In this document: positions 37,531 to 45,267 of the stretch, one piece after another | Position numbering within the stretch: the stretch's first letter is position 1 | Layout of the letters: the number at the start of each line of letters is the position of its first letter | NCBI RefSeq assembly: GCF_030409505.1 | Contig: NZ_JAUFPZ010000002.1 | Location: 2,859,501 to 2,923,500 of the forward strand | Source: Zunongwangia endophytica | GTDB lineage: Bacteria > Bacteroidota > Bacteroidia > Flavobacteriales > Flavobacteriaceae | Direction: 5' to 3' | Length of the DNA stretch: 64,000 nt | Notes under the pieces: model-generated | Seen by the model: the letters and a program-made list of their open reading frames with translations, nothing else | What the model was told of the DNA's origin: nothing | Database searches by the model: none | Translations under genes and position numbers: made by a program

Positions 37531-38481
37531 TTAAAATATAACCTCGGGTTCTTCTTCAGCAATTTCATTGTAAGCAACATACGCATTGTTAATCACTCTA
37601 AAATTCGCAGAAGGATCACTAGCATTTTCGAAAGCGGCATAATCGATCCAAACAAAACCATCTGAACCCCAGTTTTCTCCCCAAGAATTTACCACTTTAA
37701 ATGCGTTATATTCATCTGAATACCCCACTACCAGCATCGCGTGGCAATCGCCATTTCCGTAGTTTACCACATGTTCTCGATAAGCGGCAAGACCAAAATT
37801 ATCTGTTTTTCCAAATTCTGAAGAAAGGTACGCGCCAATTAAGATCGGCTGCTGCCGGGTGAGTAAAGTCTTCATTTCAGCAGTCATATTTTCACCACTT
37901 AAACTTTTAAATTCTGAAATTTGAGCTTCTAAAGCGTCGGCGATTTGTGCTTCATTCGGCTGCTCTGCGCAATCACTATCGTCGTAAGGAAATGAAGCCA
38001 AAGAACAAACTCCCTGCTCTTGTACAAGATCTAAAGTTGCTGCAATACTGGTACCGCCACATTCTCCCATTGTGAGTTGATTATAGGTAAAAGAGGGACT
38101 GCGCAGCGTTGCAGCACTATACGGCAAGTCGTTTTCTAAATATTCCTGAAAAGATTTCAAATAATAACTTACAGCCCAGGAAGAACACGAGCCTAACTGC
38201 CCCTGATCGCCTACCGGCGGAAGCATTTCTGAAAGATCGAATTCTTCTGGTAAGTTTTCAGGAATTACTAAAACACTCAGTACATCGCCGTCGCTACTGT
38301 AATTCCCGGTTCCTGTACATTCCAAACCAGTGGAGAAAATTTCGCCATCTTCAGTAATAAATTGATTATCATCTATAGGATCTGGAATAACCTCCTGCCT
38401 TTCTAAATTGTCGTCCATGTCCTGGTAACAGGAAATCATAGTAAAGGGAATCGCCAGTAATAAAAGTTTTAGTTTCTTCAT
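37531..38481 (-). CDS. C1 (papain-like) cysteine peptidase lipoprotein
   Basis: Extracytoplasmic cysteine peptidase of 316 residues with lipobox MISC (Cys about residue 18). The oxyanion/nucleophile segment reads PPVGDQGQLGSCSSWA, with Gln93 and nucleophile Cys99. The first Cys of the usual papain QGxCGSC motif is Leu, so that disulfide is absent. The catalytic His is in CHAMLVVGY and Asn in VVNSWGENWG. No long propeptide is visible, only ~60 residues between lipobox and domain. Secreted-protein degradation or self-defence roles are open. Confidence 0.9.
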   Translation of the reverse strand: MKKLKLLLLAIPFTMISCYQDMDDNLERQEVIPDPIDDNQFITEDGEIFSTGLECTGTGNYSSDGDVLSVLVIPENLPEEFDLSEMLPPVGDQGQLGSCSSWAVSYYLKSFQEYLENDLPYSAATLRSPSFTYNQLTMGECGGTSIAATLDLVQEQGVCSLASFPYDDSDCAEQPNEAQIADALEAQISEFKSLSGENMTAEMKTLLTRQQPILIGAYLSSEFGKTDNFGLAAYREHVVNYGNGDCHAMLVVGYSDEYNAFKVVNSWGENWGSDGFVWIDYAAFENASDPSANFRVINNAYVAYNEIAEEEPEVIF

Positions 38482-38689
38482 CTTATAAGTTTCAGGGCAT
38501 ACTTTTTAAATAGTAAATCAAATACTACAAATTTTAAACCATTTTAAATTCCGTAGAATTCTTAGAGCAGCGTTTCATTGGGTTAAATAAAATTAAATTC
38601 ATGAAACTATAATTCTAAAAATAGTTAAATAAAGCACTCTTTAACAAGTAATTAAAAGTTACTCTAAAATATCTATTCTAAATTGAAAT

Positions 38690-39109
38690 ATGAAAAAAGT
38701 TTTAATCGTAATACTAAGCTTTATGGCACTAGGAAATATGAATGCGCAGGATAAAAGTGAGCACCAATGGGAGAATAGATTAGTTTTAATACTAACCGAT
38801 TCTAAGGAAGATAATGATTTTAAGCAACAATTAGGTGAGTTTAAAGACAAGGACAAAGATTTAGAAGATCGAAAGATTGTTGTCTATCAGGTGACTCCAA
38901 AACAATACGCTACCGGAATTAGCGATAACCCAGATTGGAAAGAAGGCGACAATTTTTATGAAAAGTTCAAGAAATCTGAGAAATCTTTTGAAATCATTTT
39001 AATTGGCCTGGATGGCGGAACCAAAATGAGAAAAGAAGAGTTTACTCCGGCTGAAGAAATATTCGAAAAAATTGACATTATGCCCATGAGAAAAGCCGAG
39101 TTGAACTAA
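38690..39109 (+). CDS. DUF4174 family exported protein
   Basis: A 139-residue protein with a signal peptide (MKKVLIVILSFMALGNMNAQ). The mature part is thioredoxin-fold-like but without CxxC: NRLVLILTDSKEDNDFKQQL, then EIILIGLDGGTKMRKEEFTPAEEIFEKIDIMPMRKAEL, the conserved block of DUF4174. The function is unknown. A terminator follows. Confidence 0.85.
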   Translation: MKKVLIVILSFMALGNMNAQDKSEHQWENRLVLILTDSKEDNDFKQQLGEFKDKDKDLEDRKIVVYQVTPKQYATGISDNPDWKEGDNFYEKFKKSEKSFEIILIGLDGGTKMRKEEFTPAEEIFEKIDIMPMRKAELN

Positions 39110-39140
39110 CCAAAATTAGCTATTTATCGCACTAAATATA

Positions 39141-39168
39141 AAATACTCCTGCCGGGAGTATTTTTTTA
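39141..39168 (+). terminator. Intrinsic terminator after the DUF4174 gene
   Basis: AATACTCC and GGAGTATT pair around TGCCG and run into a T-tract. Confidence 0.85.
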
Positions 39169-39446
39169 TGACTTTTTTTACGTAATTTAATCAAATCCAA
39201 AAGCTTACCATTTTAAGAGTGTGATTTTGGAGTCTTAAATAATTTGCTAAAAGGATGAATTTATGCTGGCAGCCTTAAAAGTTATTCAAGACATAGTAAC
39301 GTTTGCTTTAGATTTTTAAAAGTATCCTTTCCCCGGGATCATCTTATTTAGAAATACAGCACGTTGAAGATTTTAAAGTAATTTCAGAATAAAACCACCC
39401 CACAACATTAGAGTCGCTAATATTAATAATATGTTCAATATAAAAC
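39169..39446. other. Gene-free interval before the zinc-ribbon gene
   Basis: AT-rich sequence with one 18-codon ATG frame at 39262 that lacks support. A degenerate -7 box (TATGTTCA) lies about 15 bases before the next gene. Nothing else is seen. Confidence 0.5.
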
Positions 39447-39797
39447 ATGGATAAGTATTGTCTGGAATGTGGTGAAAAACTTATAGGGAGAGTAGATAAA
39501 AAATTCTGCAGTGATTATTGTAGAAATTCTTATCACAATAAGCTGAATAAAGACAGCAAAAATTTGATGCGTAATATCAACAATATTTTACGCAAAAATT
39601 ATAGAATTTTAGAGAAACTTAATCCAGATGAAAAAACAAAAACCAGCAAAACTAGGTTGCTGGTCGAAGGTTTTAATTTTCAATATTTTACCAGTATTTA
39701 TACAACTCAGGCGGGGAAAACGTATTATTTTATTTACAATCAGGGGTATTTACCTTTAGAGAATGATGAGTTTTACGCACTGGTTAAACGTAATTAG
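39447..39797 (+). CDS. Zinc-ribbon protein, conserved hypothetical
   Basis: A 116-residue basic cytoplasmic protein. The N-terminal zinc ribbon has four Cys (CLECGEKLIGRVDKKFCSDYC, residues 5-26), followed by RNSYHNKLNKDSKNLMRNIN and a positively charged helix. The C-terminal half (FNFQYFTSIYTTQAGKTYYFIYNQGY) looks like a beta hairpin. Nucleic-acid binding is plausible but unproven. It overlaps the convergent CBS gene by 4 bases. Confidence 0.82.
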   Translation: MDKYCLECGEKLIGRVDKKFCSDYCRNSYHNKLNKDSKNLMRNINNILRKNYRILEKLNPDEKTKTSKTRLLVEGFNFQYFTSIYTTQAGKTYYFIYNQGYLPLENDEFYALVKRN

Positions 39798-40261
39798 CAA
39801 TGCCAGTTTTGTGCTCTAAGTTTTAAGGCAGCGCAAAGGATATCTTTTCTACTAATCATCCCTATTAATTTACCGTGTTCTACTACTGGAAAACGCCGGT
39901 AACTATTGCTGTAAAATCTTTGGGCACAATCAAAAATGCTGATGTTTTTATCGATTACCGCAACATCGGTACTCATGTAATTTTCAATTTTCATATCGCC
40001 AATGGGCATATTAAAATACCGGCTTTCTGAAATTTGTTTCATACAATCTGCATCAGAAATTATTCCGACCAATTCATTACGATCATTGATCACTGGGGCG
40101 CCAGAAATTTTGTTTCTAAGTAAGGCTTCCATAACCTCGGCTACAGATTGCTCTTGCTTAAAAGTGGTTAAAGAACTTGTCATATAATCTTCTACTAAAA
40201 TTGGTGCGCTTTCTATTTTAACGGGAGCCGCACGTTTTCCCTGAAAACTTTTAATACCCAT
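39794..40261 (-). CDS. CBS-domain-pair protein
   Basis: A 155-residue soluble protein consisting of two CBS domains: VEDYMTSSLTTFKQEQSVAEVMEALLR...APVINDRNELVGIISDADC and IENYMSTDVAVIDKNISIFDCAQRF...RRFPVVEHGKLIGMISRKDIL. CBS pairs bind adenine nucleotides and regulate partners. No partner gene is adjacent. It diverges from the M28 peptidase gene. Confidence 0.92.
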   Translation of the reverse strand: MGIKSFQGKRAAPVKIESAPILVEDYMTSSLTTFKQEQSVAEVMEALLRNKISGAPVINDRNELVGIISDADCMKQISESRYFNMPIGDMKIENYMSTDVAVIDKNISIFDCAQRFYSNSYRRFPVVEHGKLIGMISRKDILCAALKLRAQNWHC

Positions 40262-40388
40262 AATTGTAAGTTTTTGATTACTAATTACTTAAATATAGGG
40301 AATTTTGAGGTCTTTTTAAAATTACGTGAATCTAAGGTTAGTTTTTAGAAGTATAGTATCTTTATTTTTTAGAAAGTAAATCCCGCGT

Positions 40389-42701
40389 ATGTCTAAAAAT
40401 CTGCAAGCTTTAATTGCTTTACTCCTTATAAGTTTTTGTTGTTGGCTAAGTTATCATAGCCTGAAACCATCGAGCATTCCAGAGGATGTACCAGAAAACG
40501 AATTTTCTGTAAATCGAGCTTTTCAGCATGTAGAAAAAATAGGTGAATCTGCGCATTATTTGGGAAGTGCTGCACACAGTTCTGTAAGAAATTATATTGT
40601 AAATCAATTACAAAACTTAGGCTTAGAAGTACAAACGCAGGAAGATTTTGTTTTAAATGATGCCGCTGTGCTTAGCCGACCTCAAAATATTTTAACCCGA
40701 ATTGAAGGTAGCGGTGACGGTAATGCTCTGGTTTTAATGACGCATTACGATAGCCAGCCACATTCTTCTCACGGTGCCAGCGATGCAGGTAGCGGAGTAG
40801 CTACAATTTTAGAAGGCTTACGTGCTTTTATTGCTGAAGGAAATACGCCTAAGAACAACATCATTATCTTATTTACTGATGCTGAAGAAATAGGACTAAT
40901 GGGTGCCGAGCTGTTTATCAAAGAACACCCTTGGGCGAAAGATGCAAAACTTGCACTTAATTTTGAAGCGCGTGGCAGCGGCGGAAGTTCTTTTATGCTT
41001 TTGGAAACCAATGCCGGTAACGCAAAACTTATCAATGCGTTTAAGGATGCTAAAGTGCCATTTCCTACTACAAATTCGCTTGCTTATAGCGTTTACAAAC
41101 TTTTACCTAACGATACAGATCTTACCGTTCTTAGAGAATTTGGAAACCTCAACGGATTCAATTTTGCGTTTATTGGTGATCACTACGATTACCATACCGC
41201 TAATGATATCCCAGAAAATCTGGACATCGAAACACTAGCGCATCAGGGCGATTATTTAATGCCTTTACTTCGATACTTTCAGGATGCAGATCTCAATCAG
41301 CTGAATTCAAATAATGATCTGCTTTATTTCAGTTTACCTTTTGGGCAATTTGTAACTTATCCATTTGGCTGGATTATCCCGATGCTAATTTTGGCTTTCG
41401 TATTATTTTTTGCCGTAGTGGGTTATGGTCTCTTCAGAAAAAAATTAGGTATAAAAGCCATATTCAAAGGTTTTGCCCCTTATTTTTTGAGTCTAATTAT
41501 CGGCGGATTATTAGTATTCGGGTTATGGAAATTCTGTCTTTATATTTATCCCGAATATTCAGAAATGCTTCACGGTTTTACTTACAATGGGTATAGCTAT
41601 ATTACCGCAGCAGTATTGCTGAGCCTTACTATTGTGTTTTTCGTCTATCATAAATTTTATAGGGAAGAAACCACGGCTTCGCAATTTGTAGCACCGCTAT
41701 TTTTCTGGATCATCATATGTACGCTAATGGCTTTCGGCTTAAAGGGCGCTGCTTATTTTATTATTCCGGCTTATTTTGGGATTCTGCAGTTGTTTTTAAT
41801 GATCAATCAAAAACAACCAAATCTCATTTTAAATACCGTGCTAAGCTTACCAGCTTTATTTATACTATTTCCATTTATTTCAATGTTTCCAGTGGCTTTA
41901 GGATTGAACATGCTCTCTTTAGCTGCAATTTTAAGCATCTTATTGTTCAGCTTATTTTTACCGGTTTTTGGTTATTTCAGCAAAAAAGATTTATTGGCTG
42001 TTCTGTTCTTTTTAGGATTTAACGGATGCATGTTTTACGCGCATTTTACTTCTGGGTTTACTGCGGAAAAACCTAAACCTAATAGCCTGGTCTATTTATA
42101 TGATGCTGAAGAAGAAAATGCAAATTGGTATTCTTATGATGAAATGCCCGATGAATGGACCGCAAAGTATTTCGGGGAAGATCCGGTGATTTTAAATAAT
42201 GCAGAAACGAGATTCAGCAGTAAGTACAACTCTGGTTTTACCTGGAGAAGTAAAGCACCAAAAATTCAAATAGACGAGCCGGGAATTATGCTTCAGAAAA
42301 TTGATAGCTCTGATAACGAATTTCAATATTCGCTAAAAATTGCTCCCAATCGGGATAGTAAACGAATGGAGATTTATACTGAAAATATCACCGATTTTAA
42401 CGAATTTGAAGTAAACGGACGAACTCCTGAAAATGTAAAACTTGGCGAAGAAGAATTTAATATGTTTACTCGCAGATGGAAAAACAGATTACTAAGCTAT
42501 TATATTTCCAGCAAAGATACGCTACGAATGAATTTTAGTATAGATAAATCGAAATCTGCAGAATTCATTTTATACGAATCTAGCTATGATCTTTTGGAAA
42601 ATGAAGCGCTAAATGTACCAAAACGTTCTGAAGCTATGATCCCGAAACCTTTTATACTAAACGACGCAGTAATTTATAAGAAGAGAATTATTGTGGAGTA
42701 G
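40389..42701 (+). CDS. M28 family zinc aminopeptidase fused to a multi-TM region
   Basis: A 770-residue membrane protein. After an N-terminal TM helix comes an M28 catalytic domain (~45-295) with zinc-ligand segments THYDSQPHSSHGASDAGSG, TDAEEIGLMGAELF, NFEARGSGGSSFML and the distal His in YDYHTANDIPENL. About eight TM helices follow (~315-565), then a C-terminal beta-rich soluble domain of ~200 residues. This layout resembles eukaryotic Pff1-type vacuolar membrane proteases and related bacterial proteins. The substrate is unknown; peptide trimming outside the cytoplasm is likely. A near-consensus -7 box (TATCTTTA) is at 40357-40364. Confidence 0.9.
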   Translation: MSKNLQALIALLLISFCCWLSYHSLKPSSIPEDVPENEFSVNRAFQHVEKIGESAHYLGSAAHSSVRNYIVNQLQNLGLEVQTQEDFVLNDAAVLSRPQNILTRIEGSGDGNALVLMTHYDSQPHSSHGASDAGSGVATILEGLRAFIAEGNTPKNNIIILFTDAEEIGLMGAELFIKEHPWAKDAKLALNFEARGSGGSSFMLLETNAGNAKLINAFKDAKVPFPTTNSLAYSVYKLLPNDTDLTVLREFGNLNGFNFAFIGDHYDYHTANDIPENLDIETLAHQGDYLMPLLRYFQDADLNQLNSNNDLLYFSLPFGQFVTYPFGWIIPMLILAFVLFFAVVGYGLFRKKLGIKAIFKGFAPYFLSLIIGGLLVFGLWKFCLYIYPEYSEMLHGFTYNGYSYITAAVLLSLTIVFFVYHKFYREETTASQFVAPLFFWIIICTLMAFGLKGAAYFIIPAYFGILQLFLMINQKQPNLILNTVLSLPALFILFPFISMFPVALGLNMLSLAAILSILLFSLFLPVFGYFSKKDLLAVLFFLGFNGCMFYAHFTSGFTAEKPKPNSLVYLYDAEEENANWYSYDEMPDEWTAKYFGEDPVILNNAETRFSSKYNSGFTWRSKAPKIQIDEPGIMLQKIDSSDNEFQYSLKIAPNRDSKRMEIYTENITDFNEFEVNGRTPENVKLGEEEFNMFTRRWKNRLLSYYISSKDTLRMNFSIDKSKSAEFILYESSYDLLENEALNVPKRSEAMIPKPFILNDAVIYKKRIIVE

Positions 42702-42868
42702 TTAGTCTTGAGACAAGAGACAACTAAAATAAAATAAGAATTTTGAATTAAAATTGACTGATTTAAGCAATTCGGCAAACTCTTCTTAATTTAAATTGAA
42801 TAGATAAGCTCTTTATAAGAAAATGGCCTACCAAAAATTGATGTAAAAATTTGAAGTGAAAAATCCGT

Positions 42869-42911
42869 GAAATTTCAGGCTGTCTGAGACGTAGTCGAGT
42901 TTCTGAAATTT
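42869..42911. repeat. Inverted repeat with GTCTGAGACGTAGTCGAG loop
   Basis: Arms AAATTTCAG and CTGAAATTT (9 bp perfect, one extra unpaired G on the left) enclose about 24 bases containing GTCTGAGACGTAGTCGAG. Confidence 0.55.
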
Positions 42912-42943
42912 AGGATTCGAACAATAAATTTCATTCAATTTTT

Positions 42944-42992
42944 GTAAGCCTAGCTTTTTTGTTTCTTTTTCAGCAATGGAAAAAGAAAAAAG
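42944..42992. repeat. GTAAGCCTAG / pyrimidine-purine hairpin element, copy 1
   Basis: GTAAGCCTAG, then an oligo-pyrimidine arm TTTCTTTTTC, AGCAATGG, and an oligo-purine arm AAAAAGAAAA. Closely matches 50388-50438; similarity appears to extend about 35 bases further upstream in both. Confidence 0.65.
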
Positions 42993-43007
42993 ATAAAAAA
43001 CAGAAAA

Positions 43008-43808
43008 ATGCAAATTTCAATATTAGGATGTGGTTGGTTAGGCCTTCCACTAGCAAAAAAACTGGTAGAAGATGGCTATTCTTTAAAAGGATCAACTACT
43101 ACACAGGTGAAAATGAAAAAATTAGCAGATACGGGGATTACACCTTATCATCTAGAACTTTATGAAAGTGGCGTGCAGGGCGATATTCAATCTTTTTTAT
43201 CAGGTTCTGATATTCTACTTATTGATATCCCACCCGGACTGCGTAAAAATCCAGAAATTAATTTTACTTCGAAAATCACTAATATCATTTCCCAAATTGA
43301 ATATTCTGGAGTTAAAAAAGTGATTTTTATAAGTTCTACGAGTGTTTTTGAAGACCAGGAAGATTTCCCTGAATATACTGAAGAATCTAAAACTAATGGA
43401 ACTTCTAAAGCTGCGAAACAACTAATCGACTGCGAACATGCTTTACAAAATAATCCTAATTTTTCAACCAGTGTGATACGGTTTGGAGGATTAATAAGTC
43501 AGGATCGCCACCCGGTCACCATGCTTTCTGGAAGAAGCGGAATTAAAAACGGTGATGCACCGGCAAATCTTATCCAGCGGGAAGATTGTATTGCTTTGAT
43601 TTCGAAAATCATCGAAAATGATGAATTTGGAATGCTCTTTAATGCCGCCTACCCAGAACATCCTAAAAAAGCGGAATACTACACCAAAGAAGCAAAATCG
43701 AGAAATATAAAAGCTCCCGAATACGACCAAAATCAAGTTTCTAAGGGAAAGATAATTTCTTCGGTAAACTTAGATAAAATTGGTTTTGAATTTGAATGTG
43801 AGATATGA
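43008..43808 (+). CDS. YeeZ-like NAD(P)-binding short-chain reductase/epimerase
   Basis: A 266-residue Rossmann protein of the atypical SDR group that includes E. coli YeeZ. The N-terminus ISILGCGWLGLPLAKKL is a G-x-G-x-x-G dinucleotide motif, followed by DILLIDIPPGLRKN and KVIFISSTSVFEDQ. The canonical Y-x3-K is not evident; TSKAAKQLIDCEHAL occupies that region. The reaction is unknown. Its ATG is immediately downstream of a repeated hairpin element. A strong terminator follows. Confidence 0.88.
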   Translation: MQISILGCGWLGLPLAKKLVEDGYSLKGSTTTQVKMKKLADTGITPYHLELYESGVQGDIQSFLSGSDILLIDIPPGLRKNPEINFTSKITNIISQIEYSGVKKVIFISSTSVFEDQEDFPEYTEESKTNGTSKAAKQLIDCEHALQNNPNFSTSVIRFGGLISQDRHPVTMLSGRSGIKNGDAPANLIQREDCIALISKIIENDEFGMLFNAAYPEHPKKAEYYTKEAKSRNIKAPEYDQNQVSKGKIISSVNLDKIGFEFECEI

Positions 43809-43823
43809 GAATTGAGAAATTAT

Positions 43824-43860
43824 AAAAAACCTCACAGGTTTTCAAAACCTGTGAGGTTTG
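43824..43860. terminator. Strong bidirectional terminator between yeeZ-like gene and ridA
   Basis: AAACCTCACAGGTTT and AAACCTGTGAGGTTT form a near-perfect long stem flanked by A and T tracts, between convergent genes. Confidence 0.8.
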
Positions 43861-43872
43861 ATTTTACTACCA

Positions 43873-44262
43873 TTATTTAACTACAGTAGCTTCAAATTCA
43901 ACTTTTAAAGTTTCAAAAAGCACTTTCACCTCAAGCACCGTTGATGTTTGCTTGATACCATGTTTAATAATCCAATTCTGAAAAACATCAAAATTATTGA
44001 ACAATTCTTCTGATGAAGTCGTGTAAATATTTAATCGAACGATGTCTTCGCATTTATAGTCAGCTTCCTGAATAACTTTTTCCAAATTGTCTAAAGCCTG
44101 ACTCATCTGACTTCTCATATCTTCTTTACTCGAAACACCATTGGCGTCTATAGCAGTTTGTCCTGAAACGTAAAGTGTACTCGCTAAATTCTTTACTTCT
44201 GTTGCCTGTACATAATTTCGGGCATCCTGCCATTTCCAAGGATTAATAATACGTTTTTCCAT
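43873..44262 (-). CDS. RidA family (YjgF/UK114) protein
   Basis: A 129-residue RidA-fold protein. Family elements are YVSGQTAIDANGVSSKEDMRSQMSQALDNLEKVIQEA, IVRLNIYTTS and the C-terminal LEVKVLFETLKVEFEATVVK. The catalytic Arg expected before the last strand in true RidA imine deaminases is not seen (Val/Leu region VLEVKVLF), so it may belong to another Rid subgroup. The upstream region has a CRP-type site and a second palindrome, and the Crp/Fnr gene lies next door on the same strand. Confidence 0.9.
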   Translation of the reverse strand: MEKRIINPWKWQDARNYVQATEVKNLASTLYVSGQTAIDANGVSSKEDMRSQMSQALDNLEKVIQEADYKCEDIVRLNIYTTSSEELFNNFDVFQNWIIKHGIKQTSTVLEVKVLFETLKVEFEATVVK

Positions 44263-44291
44263 TTTTCAATCTAATTATCGCTGCATTCGCA

Positions 44292-44311
44292 GCCGTTATT
44301 ATTATAACGGC
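44292..44311. promoter_or_regulatory. 20-bp palindrome in the ridA leader
   Basis: GCCGTTAT and ATAACGGC pair perfectly around TATT, about 30 bases before the ridA ATG and touching the end of the candidate -7 box. It may be an operator or an mRNA hairpin. Confidence 0.45.
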
Positions 44312-44318
44312 AAAGATC
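44311..44318 (-). promoter_or_regulatory. Candidate -7 box of ridA
   Basis: Minus-strand GATCTTTG, one mismatch to TAnnTTTG. It puts the start near 44305 and the CRP-type site centre about 42 bases upstream, the class II activator distance. Confidence 0.4.
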
Positions 44319-44339
44319 TAAGGAACACTTTCATATTTG

Positions 44340-44354
44340 TGTGATATAGATCAC
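44340..44354. promoter_or_regulatory. CRP-type operator upstream of ridA
   Basis: TGTGATATAGATCAC is a TGTGA-N6-TCAC site, the E. coli CRP half-site pair. It lies between the Crp/Fnr gene and ridA. The neighbouring regulator has the same recognition-helix residues as CRP. Confidence 0.6.
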
Positions 44355-44379
44355 GATTACAGAAAACGAAAAGAAAATT

Positions 44380-44943
44380 TTAATGCTGAAGTCTACTTAA
44401 GGTTTCTCTGGAAACGCCTAAATAAGAAGCTAAAAGGGTTTTAGGAACACGCTGAAATATGGATGGATTCTGTTCCAATAATTGCTGATATTTTTGCTGA
44501 GCGTCTAATGTAAGAAGTGAGATAATTCTATTTTGTGCAGCAGTATGTCCCGAATTTGATTTTTCAAGGAAAAAACAAGCCATTTTGGGGAATTTAACGA
44601 TTAGCTTCTGATAGTTTTTTAAGCTGAGTGCAAATACAGTAGTGTCTTCTATGCATTGCAACGACATCCTAGCTTGAGAAGTTTTAAAATATGCTGAAAA
44701 ATCACTTTCCCACCAATCTTCCATAGCAAAAGAGACAATTTGTTCTTTTCCATTTTCGTTATTGTAGACTAATTTTAAAAGCCCCGAAGCGATATAATAG
44801 CAGTCGTTAACATACGATCCTTGCTGAATAAGAATATCTTTCTTTTTATAATCTTCAAATGCGAAATACGACATTATTAGCCTGGTTTCTTCATCGCTAA
44901 GCGAAACATTTTTTTCAATATGTCTTCTTAGTTTTTCTTTCAT
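44380..44943 (-). CDS. Crp/Fnr family transcriptional regulator
   Basis: A 187-residue regulator: an N-terminal cyclic-nucleotide-binding-like beta-roll (KKKDILIQQGSYVNDCYYIASGLLKLVYNN), a long dimer helix, and a C-terminal HTH. The recognition helix reads SRETLSR (178-184), identical at the three DNA-contact positions to CRP SRETVGR (Arg, Glu, Arg). The phosphate-binding cassette lacks the usual GE-LGL...RS pattern (here MEDWWESDFSAYFKTSQARMS), so cAMP binding is doubtful. The C-terminus is short, ending only three residues after the recognition helix. A CRP-type site lies just past its stop, in front of ridA. Confidence 0.92.
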   Translation of the reverse strand: MKEKLRRHIEKNVSLSDEETRLIMSYFAFEDYKKKDILIQQGSYVNDCYYIASGLLKLVYNNENGKEQIVSFAMEDWWESDFSAYFKTSQARMSLQCIEDTTVFALSLKNYQKLIVKFPKMACFFLEKSNSGHTAAQNRIISLLTLDAQQKYQQLLEQNPSIFQRVPKTLLASYLGVSRETLSRLQH

Positions 44944-45267
44944 AATCTATAACTAAGCTCTTTTTTAATACTACTGAAAAATGCTCAGACTGTAAATCTA
45001 TTATCAAATTCAATCTCATTCAACTAAAAAACCTCCCCATCAAGATATTTATCTGGATTATGAGGTTTAAAAATTCTATTCAACTTACACTGCATCGTAA
45101 ATCCGCTTTATCGTGATTCTTGTAATTCCGTCACCCTGAACTTGATTCAAGGTCTCATCTTAAGCAGAATGAGATGCTGAATCAAGTTCAGCATGACGGG
45201 CAGGTTCAACAGAAACTTTAGAAGTGAAAATATTAAGTTGACAAAAAGCGGACGATCAACTAATTAT
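44944..45267. other. Repeat-containing interval between crp-like gene and mfd
   Basis: Contains a large GTCA...TGAC inverted repeat (45130-45197) and no ORF of merit. The promoter of the Crp/Fnr gene should be at the left end, but no clear -7 box was found. Confidence 0.55.
45130..45197. repeat. GTCAT...ATCTCAT dispersed inverted repeat, copy 2
   Basis: CTGAACTTGATTCA and TGAATCAAGTTCAG are perfectly complementary 14-base arms; the flanking GTCTCAT/ATGAGAT and terminal GTCA/TGAC extend the symmetry to a 68-base element. Confidence 0.7.

Larger units (their letters stand above)
42702..43007. other. Repeat-rich interval upstream of the YeeZ-like gene
   Basis: Holds no ORF of merit. It contains a TTGAGACAAGAGACA tract just after the M28 stop, an inverted repeat (GAAATTTCAG at 42869-42878 with CTGAAATTT at 42903-42911), and the GTAAGCCTAG/poly-pyrimidine element at 42944-42992. 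Confidence 0.6.

Noticed and set aside
39262..39318. An 18-codon ATG frame in the gap before the zinc-ribbon gene
   Set aside because: Too short, no ribosome or promoter context, no recognisable peptide features.
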